Origin: Pelargonium cotyledonis
Lineage: Eukaryota; Streptophyta; Magnoliopsida; Geraniales; Geraniaceae
Assembly (NCBI GenBank): GCA_036897625.1
Contig: JAYMTA010001179.1
Coordinates: forward strand, 1 to 21,352
Direction of reading: 5' to 3'
Length of the DNA: 21,352 nt
Shown: in pieces, positions 9,105-17,980 of the stretch
Layout of the letters: each line of letters opens with the position of its first letter
Numbering within the stretch: the first letter of the stretch is position 1
Program-made: the position numbers and the translations under genes
The notes under the pieces: generated by a model
The model's input: the letters and a program-made list of their open reading frames with translations, nothing else
The model's database searches: none
What the model was told of the DNA's origin: nothing

Positions 9105-9136
9105 TATTCTGGTTTCTTTATACAATTACTCATTAA
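9047..9136. repeat. Tandem duplication across the Stowaway right boundary
   Basis: TATTCTGGTTTC followed by a diverged ACAATTTCTCAT occurs at about 9062-9090. It recurs as TATTCTGGTTTC and ACAATTACTCAT at 9105-9135. The terminus-like TTTTTTAGGGA precedes the first copy and TTTTGGAGGGAG the second. The simplest reading is that the MITE end plus about 30 bp of flank was duplicated in tandem, and the two copies then diverged. Confidence 0.6.
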
Positions 9137-10479
9137 GCACTTTCCTAGTTTATACATGTAGAGAATATGATAATGCTATTGTCACGCTGAAGTATAAGTT
9201 CCTACTAGTGTAACAAGAAAAGATTTGTTTCTGCATTGTCAGGCTGCAAGATTTATACTGTTGATACTTTGGTCCTTCGGGGGAATTGTGGGTCTACCCA
9301 ACTTCTGTTGGAGCTATTATATGCATTAAATGCACCATTTTGGCTATAGAAAGAGGATCATGGTTCTGCGATTATTTTCATTCTTTGCTATCAGTTCTTT
9401 GGTGAGTAAGGAACAATAGAAAAGTGCAGGACCAGTTTTCTAGTTCCAGTCGTTTGTGGGTCAGGGTTGTCTTTCTTGCATCTCTCTGAGCTATTGCTTC
9501 AAGCATATTTAGGGGGCATATCCTTCAGCAGATATATGGATTCCCTCTGGTTTTTCTGTGCAAGGATAGTATTATTTTATGGATTTTAGTCTTTTTGCTT
9601 AACAGTTTCTATAACTTATGAATATGTATTTTCCTTGTTTAGCGGAACTTGATGTTATCTGACTTATAGTTGTATGTTTTCATAGATGGAGAGTGTTTTG
9701 AAGCAGGATCCACATCTAGCAGAAGGCCGTGGGATGCTAGAAACTCATCTGCAGTACCTAAATGATTGAGATCATGTGAGAGTTTCTCCGAGTTCTTTGT
9801 ATTTCAGCATTCAATGACTCTTATATAGCCATGGCATTTACTAGTTACTGATTGAACTGGTGGATTTGGGTGTTCTGTATTTGATTGTGTATCTGATTTT
9901 GCTGAGCAATGAAAGAATATATGGATTTAGAAGTCTCGGCTATGTGCATGTGTTGTGTGGCCTCGTTGATACGTTTTCATTTATGATTCTGTGTAACGAT
10001 GCGTGCAGTTGAATATTTAAAACTGAGATCTTTGGACTCGAGACGATGCCAAAGAAGACATATTGTCCCAACTCTTTCTATACAATTTGTTTGATTCTCT
10101 TGACTGCTCTATACTCTAAATGATTTTGTTGAGTGATTGTGAATATAGAGTGGAAGATTTCCAGGAAGCTCGGTCTATTTGAATGTAAAATCAAGATAGG
10201 AAAAAAAAGGATCCAAACTTTGATCTGATACATATAACAAGAAATGCCTAATCAGCTATATAGATATCAATGAATGAGCCGAAACTGTTTTACACAAGGA
10301 AATGAATTTTGATCCTCTTACATGATAACAAATGACAATTTCTAATAAGAAAATTAGGTGATAGTCAAATGAAGAAGAATGTTATGGTCTAAAGAATTAC
10401 TGCCATACAAACCCTTTGTTGAGTTCGCATTTGAATTCAATTTGATTGATCTAAAATGCCAAATTCAGTCCGGTGACTG
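9107..10479. other. Spacer between the convergent SNRNP27 and VIL2 genes
   Basis: This holds the 3' flanks of both genes. Transcription from SNRNP27 (plus) and VIL2 (minus) converges here. Apart from the small ORF at 9686-9769, no coding or RNA gene is supported. Two acceptor-like sites (TGCATTGTCAG at about 9242 and TTTTCATAG at 9685) hint at distal 3'-UTR exons of SNRNP27. Confidence 0.4.
9686..9769 (+). CDS. 27-codon ORF directly after a splice-acceptor-like site, unknown
   Basis: The ATG follows TTGTATGTTTTCATAG with no gap and opens 27 codons ending in TGA at 9767-9769. The peptide contains MESVLKQDPHLAEG, then MLETHLQYLND. The composition is protein-like (charged, with leucines at helical spacing) and unlike neighbouring frames. 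It may be a terminal exon of an unseen transcript, a 3'-UTR exon of SNRNP27, or chance. I do not recognise a family. Confidence 0.22.
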   Translation: MESVLKQDPHLAEGRGMLETHLQYLND

Positions 10480-13400
10480 TCAATGCCAAAGCTTCATGCA
10501 GAACCCGGAAGGCACAACCGATGATCTCTTGCATGAAATACTTTCTGTGAAGGTGTCTACAAGCTGCTCAGCTAGAGATGCTGGATCCTCGTGAAAGGTA
10601 TCTACAAAAACCTTGACAATTTTTACCTCCACTGGGGTTGCTCTCAAACTGTACCATGTCAGAAATTTCTGCCTAAAGTTCTTGTCTATATGCCCCTCAC
10701 ATTCTAGCCATCTTATCACCTTCACGTAATGCTCGAAGTCCCTATCCGTAACACCATTTACTGCACACTCATCGTCCTGTAGTTCCTTTTTTGATGTGCT
10801 GCCATCTTGCGGATCCTCTCCTTTACCGGATCCATTTTCCAGATTCTTGTCGCTAGATTTGGATTTCCTGCCTCTCCCTTGTCCATCCTTCAAAATTTCC
10901 AACTTAGAGGGTGTAATGGGCATGCCAGCTTCTGAGCTGGCCACGTAGGGCACACATTCCATGCCAGTCTTAACTGGTGTATCCGATCCATTATTCATGC
11001 TCATTGCTTCGGTCTTTAGAGCGTTGGAATTGGGCATGGAGCTAACTTTCCCTAGGTTATGTTCATTATTCAACAAAGGTACTGACACTGTTGCCCGGGC
11101 TCCTCCAGCAATGCCAGCATGGATTATAACAGCACCATTGGATAAGTTTGCAGATGCTGTTTTATCAGTGTCATGGTAACTATATTTGTCCACTGGGTTA
11201 TCATCCTCATTGTTGTTGGGAGTATCGCAATTAGATTCATCTTCCACCGACGAAGGGTTAGAGAGTGTGCTACAATTGGTTGCAGGGCTTTGACTTCTTT
11301 CTATTACCATATGGTTTGGCTCTACATTCCTGCACCTGCCTGTCGAGCAGCTAACTTCACACACACCCAATTCTGTTACACCGTTGAAGGATATAACCTT
11401 GAATTGATACTCGGTATCTGGAGTTAAACCTGAGACAACAAACCTTGTATCTGGTACAAACAAGATACATGTCGGTTCTCCAGGATAATTCTTATCATGA
11501 GCTTTTCGGTGCCACATGGTGTAGTTTATATTTTCTGGTAAAGGGTAGCTGTCGGAACCCAAAACCACAGTAAGGAATGTTGCACGTACATCTTCAAATC
11601 TGACAATGTTTGGTGATATTGATCCTGAATCTGCACATGTTGAGGGCCACAACAGCGGAAATGTTATAGCTACCATCAAGACTCAATATTCAAGAAAACT
11701 ATGTACTAATATCTAGATACTAGAAGTTAGATAAATTCAAACAAATACAAAAAGTATATATGTTTGTTAATCATGCTACACAGGTTCAAGTCAACTCCTA
11801 ATAACTAATTCATGGAAACTCAAATAGTGCATTGGTCTTCATGAAAGTTCATGCAGAACGGCTTACCTTGGTTTACAGGACTTAGTAACGGACATGAGAC
11901 AGTATTAGAGAGCATAGTGTCCAAGGATTCCACTGCAGAAGCACAGAGTTTCTGAACCTCGGGCCCAGAAGAAAGCCTATTGACAATACCTCTACCCATC
12001 TTTACAGGCAATCCAGTTAAAGGGCCCACTTCAACTTCAAGCTTCTTCACAGTTTCATTAACAATTTCATAAAGCTTTTGGTACTTTACAGTCCCCTTCA
12101 GTAGTTTTTGGCCCAAGGAGGCACGATAGCACAGTATATCCACTCGCCTAGTATCCTTTGCCATCATCAGTTGTTTTCTCCAACATCTGGAAAAAATTTA
12201 ATAAATTGAATTCAATCAGACCACACTCTATGTTTTCTAAGCGTCAAGAGGAATCGATGAATGTACCATTAATGTTAAGTATATAAATAATGGTTGTAAA
12301 AACTACAGCAGCGTAAATAAAATTCAAACCAAAAGATAATGGTAGCTATATGTCTTTGTAAGTTTAAGACAAAATAAAGCTGGATAGTTATAGGAGAACA
12401 AAAGATGGCATTTTTTAGTATTTGCATCAATGATTGACCATACCTACGATTTCTACAGAAATACCCAACAACACTCCTACAAGCAAGTTTAATAACATGT
12501 CACACACACACTACACACTCACAAAACAAACAAACAATTATAACAAGTATTTAAGCAAACCATACACAAAGCCCAATGCCACATATGCAAACGCAAACCA
12601 CTAAGGGTGGCGCAGTTGGTTAATCCAGCTTTGTGATAGGAGGAGGTCTCAGGATCAATCCCCACTCAACACATCCTTGGTGGTGTGGTGTAAGAGACCA
12701 CTTTGGTACGAAAAGGTGCCAAAAACTCTAGGCTAGGGTTAAGAGAAATAATCTTTCCTGAACACTATTGGTTCCCTGAATATATACACCTTTAGGCCCT
12801 TGCTTATTAAAAAAAAAAAAAAAAACATATGCAAACGCATGTCATAAAATGCTCAGGTATGACCGGGTAATGACTGGGTAAGTTTCATCTAAAACTATGT
12901 CAGCGCTCTGCAAGGAAAGTTACGTAGAAATTTAATGGTGATCATGAAGTTCAATATAGAGTATTCTCTAAGGAATTGACTGACAAAGAGTGAGTAGATA
13001 TACTTCCTAGCATAATTTTACAGTACACTAACTACAGTTCATCAATTTGACCAAGTAAAAAACAACTGATGGTATCCTTATCCTACTGTATAAGATATAT
13101 GGAACTTGTCCTGTAGATGTTACCGTATTTTCCAGTGACTTGTGTGAATAGTTAGCATGTTGAACTAACTTAAAACCACACATTCACACATTGCAAAGCG
13201 CAATTACCTAGATTACAAATCACTATCAGTCAATGGTATTGTTTCCAGTTGCAAAATCTTGTCACTAAGAGCAACAACATCAAAGGTCCGCAACTCCGTG
13301 GGATCTATACACGGTCCTTATTTTTCAGAGGACTTTCAATGTAGTAAGACCACAATTTGGTTCAGGTCCGTACAGAGGTCCAGCCCCTTGTATTATTTCT

Positions 13401-15609
13401 TTCTTGTAATATTTTGTTGTTGGCAAATGAGAGTGACATTTGTATTGCAAAATAAATCAATATTTTAACAATATGATTATTTGGGACTCAAAATGAGTTC
13501 CATCAATGCAGAGAAAGTAGTGATATTTAGGGATTCAAATTGAGTTCCTTCAACGTAATGCTGTATATTGCAAAATCTTCAACGTATCACTATTTATATA
13601 TTAAAGTTCTTTGCTGATGTGGCAGAAAAAGTAGTGATATTTAGGGATTCAAATTGAGTTCCTACAACGTGGATGCTCTAAGATTTACTCTATTTTGGGT
13701 GACACATAGCCACCAACGACATTTGATTTAACTCATGTTCCACTGTCATTCCAATGCAGAAAAGAAAGGATGTTTAATGCAGAAAAGACAGAACACCAAA
13801 ATCAAAATCAGAGGTAGTAATGAGCAAGAAATTACCCAAGCAAATCATTCACTTTCCCACAAGATACACAATAGAAGCTCCCATCAAGTCTCCCACGCGC
13901 TCCGTCTTTCGCAATACTAGACCTTTTATGTTTAAGAGCACATTCTAGATGACATGACATGCCACATGAATCACCTTGAAATGGAGGCTCTGAGCTACAA
14001 TTTAACCACAGGCTAGGATCCTTGTTGTCATCATATTGATAACAGATACAACATGAGCACCTCTTGCAAAATGCATCTTTTTGACTTAAAGTGGCTCTGC
14101 AAGCTGAGTTTTTGCAATATACAGCATTACTTGGATCCCTGCTACAATTGATGACTGGAAGGTTGTTTAATGGGATTGGTAGTCTTGATGGATGATCACT
14201 TTTCCTCTGCCTTTTGGAAACTTTTTGGTCACTTCCAAGTGAAGATTGTGGTTCAAGGTCGGTTGCATACTCATGCTCCCTTAATTTTTCTGATTTCTTT
14301 TCAGATACAATTTTCAGGAGATGCTCTATAATTTTCAACTTAGTCAAGCCGGTATATTTCCTTTCTTTTCCCATCTCTGTACAAAGGATCTGCAGAATCT
14401 CATGTCTGCTCCATGACTGTAGAATTTCAGGGGCACCATGAGACTGGTTTGTTATTTCATACACTAGTTCTCTCTTTTCCTCCATACTTAACTTAGCACA
14501 TTTTGATGGATCACGTGCAACTCCTGCTTCCAAGGAGAAGGAGAATGTATATTAGCTCATAGAACAAAGATGCAGAAAGCTATAAGAACCCTAACGAACT
14601 TTAAGAAAGTAATGGAGACCAATAACATACTCAGAGGATCAAAACAATACCAAAATGAATCAAAAGCATACAAGCATTAGTACTGATAGAATATTCAACT
14701 GGCAGTGATGTCTTTGAGATCACCGTGCGTAAAAGGTCTTAAAGAAAGCAGATGGGAATGGGATAATGTGAAAACAAGATTCAGTATTCGGCAAACAAAA
14801 CGATCATGCATTTAAATTGCTGTCAGCATATCAGCATTATGAGCCGCCTATGACATCCTTTGAGACTACAGCTTTTTTATATTTGCAAAATGAACCTTAA
14901 TAAAACAAATTTAACAATATAGAAATGCACAAGAAAAAGGCCGACTTAGATCAAAAGAGACGCACCAACAACCGCAAATAATGAATGAATTATATAGCAA
15001 ATGATATATAATTAAGAATGTCTGCAAATGTTATGGGACTAAACTGGACACAGCTTCATTTGACTTTGAAAATGCATATACATCTAGACTTTCCCAGGAC
15101 TGTACTAGTGAACGACCTTAATTCATATTATAATAAAATGTCACCTCATCCACATAATCACACCTATCCATTCCAATGATGCAGATATGTCATGAGGAAT
15201 CCAAAGAAAAGGGCATCAAATTGAATACAGGTGAACAACTCCAAAAATTCACCTAACCAGATATATTATTCAGAAAAGCAAAATAAGAAGGTAATTAACA
15301 AAAAGTCTACATGCAATTCACAAAATAAAAATGGAAAATCCTTAATTTTGATCCAAACCCAGGAAGACCCAGGAACTGTAATCAACATCCAGAACATCTA
15401 AATCACAAAAAGATCAAAAGTGCAAAGAAGCCAACATGCAGCATTTAACAAACATTCAAACAACAAAACCAAATCACCCATTGGAGCAGCAGCCCATACA
15501 AACTCTAAGAAATCCAATTACAAAAAACAATCTTGTGATGACCCAATTTGAAATTCAGCGTAAAATAGATGTGGGTTATGGTAAATTTACCTTGTGAAGA
15601 AGAATCCAT
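10480..15609 (-). CDS. VIL2: VIN3-like protein 2 (VEL family, Polycomb-associated PHD-FNIII protein)
   Basis: Four coding exons: 15609-15591, 14523-13836, 12186-11867 and 11630-10480. Together they give 2178 nt (725 aa plus stop). All introns are GT-AG and the frame is kept. VEL proteins work in the nucleus with PRC2 to place H3K27me3 on FLC/MAF-type flowering repressors; the VEL domain mediates head-to-tail polymerisation. Residues 12-83 form the N-terminal helical domain ([48 protein letters not shown]). SKRQRK at about 109-114 is a likely nuclear signal. The atypical PHD finger spans about 143-228 ([31 protein letters not shown]). [18 protein letters not shown] at about 291-308 follows, then FNIII at 348-440 ([18 protein letters not shown]), a Ser/Asn-rich linker, and the VEL domain at 638-711 ([19 protein letters not shown]). 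The C-terminus [12 protein letters not shown] matches Arabidopsis VEL1/VIL2 (At4g30200) as I remember it. VRN5/VIL1 lacks this N-terminal domain. Length is close to the Arabidopsis protein (about 714 aa). No defect seen. Confidence 0.94.
11631..11866 (-). other. VIL2 intron 3 with an alternative in-frame acceptor
   Basis: The donor CAAG|GTAAGC is near-consensus. The likely acceptor is CATGTGCAG ending at 11631, giving ...VNQ-DSGSIS. A second AG six bases on (ending 11625) would give VNQ-GSIS, also in frame and two residues shorter. I chose the first because it is the first AG after the branch-point region. Confidence 0.7.
12596..12824 (+). mobile_element. tRNA-derived SINE with poly(A) tail and 15-bp target duplications
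   Basis: ACATATGCAAACGCA occurs at 12581-12595 and again at 12825-12839, flanking the element exactly. The 5' part has a box-A-like GGTGGCGCAGTTGG at about 12607 and a box-B-like CAGGATCAATCC at about 12651, about 35 bp apart, as in tRNA-derived RNA polymerase III promoters. The 3' end is an A run of about 17. SINEs are copied by LINE machinery, and the long perfect target duplication fits that. It lies in VIL2 intron 2, antisense to the gene. The perfect repeat and clean tail suggest a fairly recent insertion. Confidence 0.9.
13269..13678. mobile_element. Tourist-like MITE (PIF/Harbinger type)
   Basis: TAA at 13266-13268 and 13679-13681 flanks a 410-bp element. The inward-read ends, GAGCAACAACAT and GAGCATCCACGT, agree at 9 of 12 bases. 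A 3-bp TAA duplication with GAGCATCCAC-type ends fits Tourist MITEs. A hAT-type call is less likely because no 8-bp duplication is seen. There is no coding capacity. Inside is a 43-bp direct repeat (13514-13556 and 13628-13670, sharing AGTAGTGATATTTAGGGATT), plus a weaker third relative at about 13474-13508. Confidence 0.65.
13514..13670. repeat. 43-bp direct repeats, 114 bp apart, inside the MITE
   Basis: The copies at 13514-13556 and 13628-13670 differ at about one position. The second touches the right TIR, so the right end of the MITE appears to have been duplicated, as in the Stowaway at 8874-9104. Confidence 0.8.
14524..14529 (-). promoter_or_regulatory. Tandem NAGNAG splice acceptor at VIL2 exon 2
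   Basis: The intron 1 acceptor reads AAGCAG on the minus strand after the pyrimidine tract TTCTCCTTCTCC. Using the proximal AG starts the exon at 14526 and gives MDSSSQ-AG-VARD. Using the distal AG starts it at 14523 and gives MDSSSQ-G-VARD. Both keep frame, so the gene can make two proteins differing by one alanine just before the N-terminal VEL helices. Confidence 0.7.
14527..15590 (-). other. VIL2 intron 1
   Basis: An intron of about 1.06 kb that splits a glycine or alanine codon (phase 1) after a 19-nt first coding exon (ATGGATTCTTCTTCACAAG). Donor is CAAG|GTAAAT. No gene or transposon end was seen inside it. Confidence 0.85.
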
Positions 15610-15950
15610 GGGCAGAAGTGAGAAACAACAAGAAAGCAGCCTCAGCCTCAGTCTCAGGCCACCACATACATTACCGTTAGAACCCAAAACTTTGAGAGAG
15701 AACCTGCAAAAAGGAGATAACCGATTGAAAGAGAAGGCTTGAAATTCAGGCAGTAAAAACAATGGAATCGTCCATTTGTGATGAACCCCCTTCTTCTAGG
15801 AGTCTGTTAAATTGTGGGGTTTTTTCTCGCAGACCCGAAGAAGAAGTGATAGGAGATTGGTGTAGAGAGATTTGAGTGCCGAAAGGTGAAAGTGTATATT
15901 TATGGCAAATAGAGTGAAATGATGGTGGCGACAAAAACGGCTGCACTGCA
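15610..15950 (-). promoter_or_regulatory. VIL2 5' leader and core promoter
   Basis: On the minus strand CATAAATATACAC (15895-15903 core) is a TATA-like box about 290 bp before the start codon. Pyrimidine patches such as CAAATCTCTCTACACC lie where the transcript should begin, near 15860-15870. CTCCTTTTTGCAG ending at 15704 is a good acceptor, so the leader may contain a small intron, though no strong donor is seen. CTGAGG-type hexamers lie at about 15635-15655. Confidence 0.5.
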
Positions 15951-16171
15951 TGTCATCTTCCTCTCCCCTCACTCAAACGTTGCTTTTTTATCTTTCTTAC
16001 CATATTTTCCATTGTGAAATGAGTGTCTTTCGACTTTATCTATTACCTCACTTGCTAATGCTCGGGTTGTTGAACTTTATTTTAACTCTGCGAGATTAAA
16101 CGATCGCTCATTTTTTCCGTGAGATTCTTTATGTTTTCTTGATTGATATAATCTCTCAAAATTAACTGATT
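15951..16171. other. Region upstream of VIL2, nothing specific seen
   Basis: AT-rich DNA with pyrimidine-rich patches. No ORF, RNA gene or clear binding site is supported. Confidence 0.4.
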
Positions 16172-16188
16172 AAAATCAAATACAAAAC

Positions 16189-16459
16189 CAAGTTAAGTTT
16201 TTCAGATTTTAAAGACTGGAAAGGAGGTTTCTAGTGCCTTGGATCTTATTATTGATGATACTAAGGCGTTATCGCCTAGGTTTTCAGTTTAAATTTTAAT
16301 TTTGTTCGTAGAACAACAAACAAGGCGGCTAATACTATTGCTAGGTCGTTAGTTTGTATTTCAAGCCCAGAGGGCTAGATTGGGCATCATAGCCCTATTC
16401 CTTTGGATTCTCTTTGTACGAATGATTTATCTTAATATATTTAGTCCGTTCCGCTAAAA
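16189..16459 (+). mobile_element. 5'-truncated LINE insertion (L1-type 3' end, RNase H remnant)
   Basis: A 17-bp direct repeat, AAAATCAAAT(A/C)CAAAAC, at 16172-16188 and 16460-16476 flanks the insert with one mismatch. The insert ends in a short A run. Its translation resembles the RNase H tail of plant L1 LINEs: EVSSALDLIIDDTKALS, then after a break NKAANTIARSLVCISSPEG and PIPLDSLCTNDLS. The NKAANTIAR segment corresponds to the family pattern R.aN..AH.LA. At least two in-frame stops make it inactive. Severe 5' truncation is normal for LINE target-primed insertion. Confidence 0.75.
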
Positions 16460-16476
16460 AAAATCAAATCCAAAAC

Positions 16477-17004
16477 AACGACAAAAAAGTTTTTTAATTT
16501 ATTACCACTTTACTGTTTATAGGGTTCACATTTTGTAATTATATCATCTTCTATATCACAACTAAGTTTTCTTCATTGCTTCGTCACTCTCATGACATCC
16601 TAAGCTATCTCACATATGTTTGGGACTCTCTCGTTCAACCTCTCTGCGCGCATAATCTGTAGCACAATCTAGTCTATGGTGGCTCGCACTCGCTCTACCT
16701 TTGTCCTCCTTAGTTGGAGACAATTGTTGTTCCTGTTGTTGGCAATGACGACGTTGATGGTCAGAGAACTGATCTTGAAAGCGGAGAACATCATATTGTT
16801 CTAGTCGAGAAAAAAACTGAACAAAGAAGTTCGTGAAAGAACGACTCAAGATGGAGGAGAAAGAAATAGAAACCACAAAGAAAGGAGTAGTGGCAGTAGG
16901 GTAAGGGGTTGTGTTGATAGAGAAATGAAGTGAACCAAAGGTAGACTTTGATCGATTATGTAAGTCAACTTAACGGAAAAGATGTTGCGGAAATAAAATA
17001 AATG
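16477..17004. other. Spacer between LINE and TRIM, nothing recognised
   Basis: Moderately GC-balanced DNA with an 88-codon minus frame at 16610-16876 that shows no motif. It may be relic sequence, but no family can be named. Confidence 0.45.
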
Positions 17005-17028
17005 TGTTGAATATAATATTAAAAGAAT

Positions 17029-17904
17029 GGGTAATTGCAGTTTAGTGCCCTATACTTGACACTTTTTTGCAATGGCTTGCCCTAATGTTTTTTTTTTTTT
17101 GTAATTTTTCATACCCCTAATCTTTCATGAGCTCTTTTTGTTAAGATTATGTCTGTTAGATTGCGAAATGACCAAATTGTCCTTCTTCTTCCTTTCTCTC
17201 TGGTTTTTTCTCTGATTTTTCGTCCATTTAAAGTGGCTGTCGGAACGATTCCAGCGTCGGTTGTTGCCGAAATTAAAGGTAGAGCACCCTTGAAATGTCA
17301 CAAATTCAATCCAAGTGGCGGTGTGATCAAATTCTCGTCGAGGAAAGAGATCGGCATGCAATCGTGTGGTGGCCAAAAAATTTTCCGGCATCAATTGGTT
17401 GCAAATTTGAGATGGGTTGTTGCCGAAATTGATGGTAGAGCATCCTTGTAGTGTCAGAAATTCAATCCAAGTGGCAGTGTGGTCGGGTTCTTGTCGAGGA
17501 AAGAGATCGGCACGGAGCCGTATGGTGGCCGAAAAATTTTTCGGCATCAATTGGTTGTAGATCTGAGATGGTTTGTTGCCGAAATTGATGGTAGAGCATC
17601 CTTGAAGTGTCAGAAATTCAATCCAAGTGATGGTGTGGTCGGATTCTCGTCATCGGCACAAAGTCATGTGGTGGCCGGTTTATTTTCCTGCGAGAAAATA
17701 AAACCCTAAGGTCTGTTTGGCTATTTTTGAAATATATTCAACACGTGCCGTGCACGTGACCGGTTTTATGACGGATTTAGTCAATTTTCATGGACGTAAA
17801 GAGCTCATGAAAGATTAGGGCACTGCAAAGTTACAAAAAAAAAAACATTAAGGCAAGTCATTGCAAAAAGTGTCAAATATAGGGCACTAAACTGCAATTA
17901 CCCC
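17029..17904. mobile_element. Second non-autonomous MULE, inserted in the TRIM left LTR
   Basis: The 876-bp element has TIRs of at least 105 bp (17029 to about 17135 and about 17800-17904), both reading GGGTAATTGCAGTTTAGTGC inward and still about 90% alike, with a T-run in each. It is flanked by TTAAAAGAAT (10 bp) at 17019-17028 and 17905-17914, typical of Mutator target duplications. It carries no transposase. The interior is mostly a 156-bp tandem repeat (17261-17695). It belongs to a different TIR family from the MULE at 1278-2527, although both begin GGGTAA. Confidence 0.9.
17261..17695. repeat. 156-bp tandem repeat (2.8 copies) inside the second MULE
   Basis: TTGTTGCCGAAATT recurs at 17261, 17417 and 17573, exactly 156 bp apart. 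The unit equals 52 codons. On the plus strand all copies read in one register: VVAEIKGRAPLKCHKFNPS, then VVAEIDGRASL, then FVAEIDGRASLKCQKFNPS, with KEIG, IFRHQLV and LRW also repeated. One stop interrupts copy 2. On the minus strand an open 141-codon frame (17550-17125) repeats DHTATWIEF, LQGCST and INFGNN. Which strand, if either, was coding is unclear. The third copy is shorter and has an internal deletion. Confidence 0.85.
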
Positions 17905-17968
17905 TTAAAAGAATAAATGAGGACTTTAACTACAAACTTAACCTTTTAGTTGAGTTGGTTCTCTAACA

Positions 17969-17980
17969 TGGTATCAGAGC
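17969..17980 (+). other. TRIM primer-binding site (initiator tRNA-Met)
   Basis: TGGTATCAGAGC is the standard plant primer site complementary to the 3' end of initiator tRNA-Met. It abuts the left LTR with no gap. Confidence 0.92.

Larger units (their letters stand above)
12187..13835 (-). other. VIL2 intron 2, a landing site for two transposons
   Basis: This 1649-nt intron runs from donor TTGG|GTAATT to acceptor TTTTTTCCAG. It contains a SINE (12596-12824) and a Tourist-like MITE (13269-13678), both with target duplications. The remaining sequence is AT-rich and shows nothing else. Confidence 0.85.

Noticed and set aside
10961-11427. Plus-strand ORFs opposite VIL2 exon 4
   Set aside because: They are antisense shadows of the VIL2 coding exon.
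14524-14533. Start of the VIL2 N-terminal exon as an independent ORF beginning at 14533
   Set aside because: The codon there is TTG and lies before the splice acceptor. The real start is the ATG at 15609.
16610-16876. 88-codon minus-strand ORF
   Set aside because: No recognisable domain, no promoter or splice context; probably chance.
17969-17980. tRNA gene at the TGGTATCAGAGC motif
   Set aside because: It is only a 12-base primer-binding site next to an LTR. There is no cloverleaf or flanking tRNA sequence.
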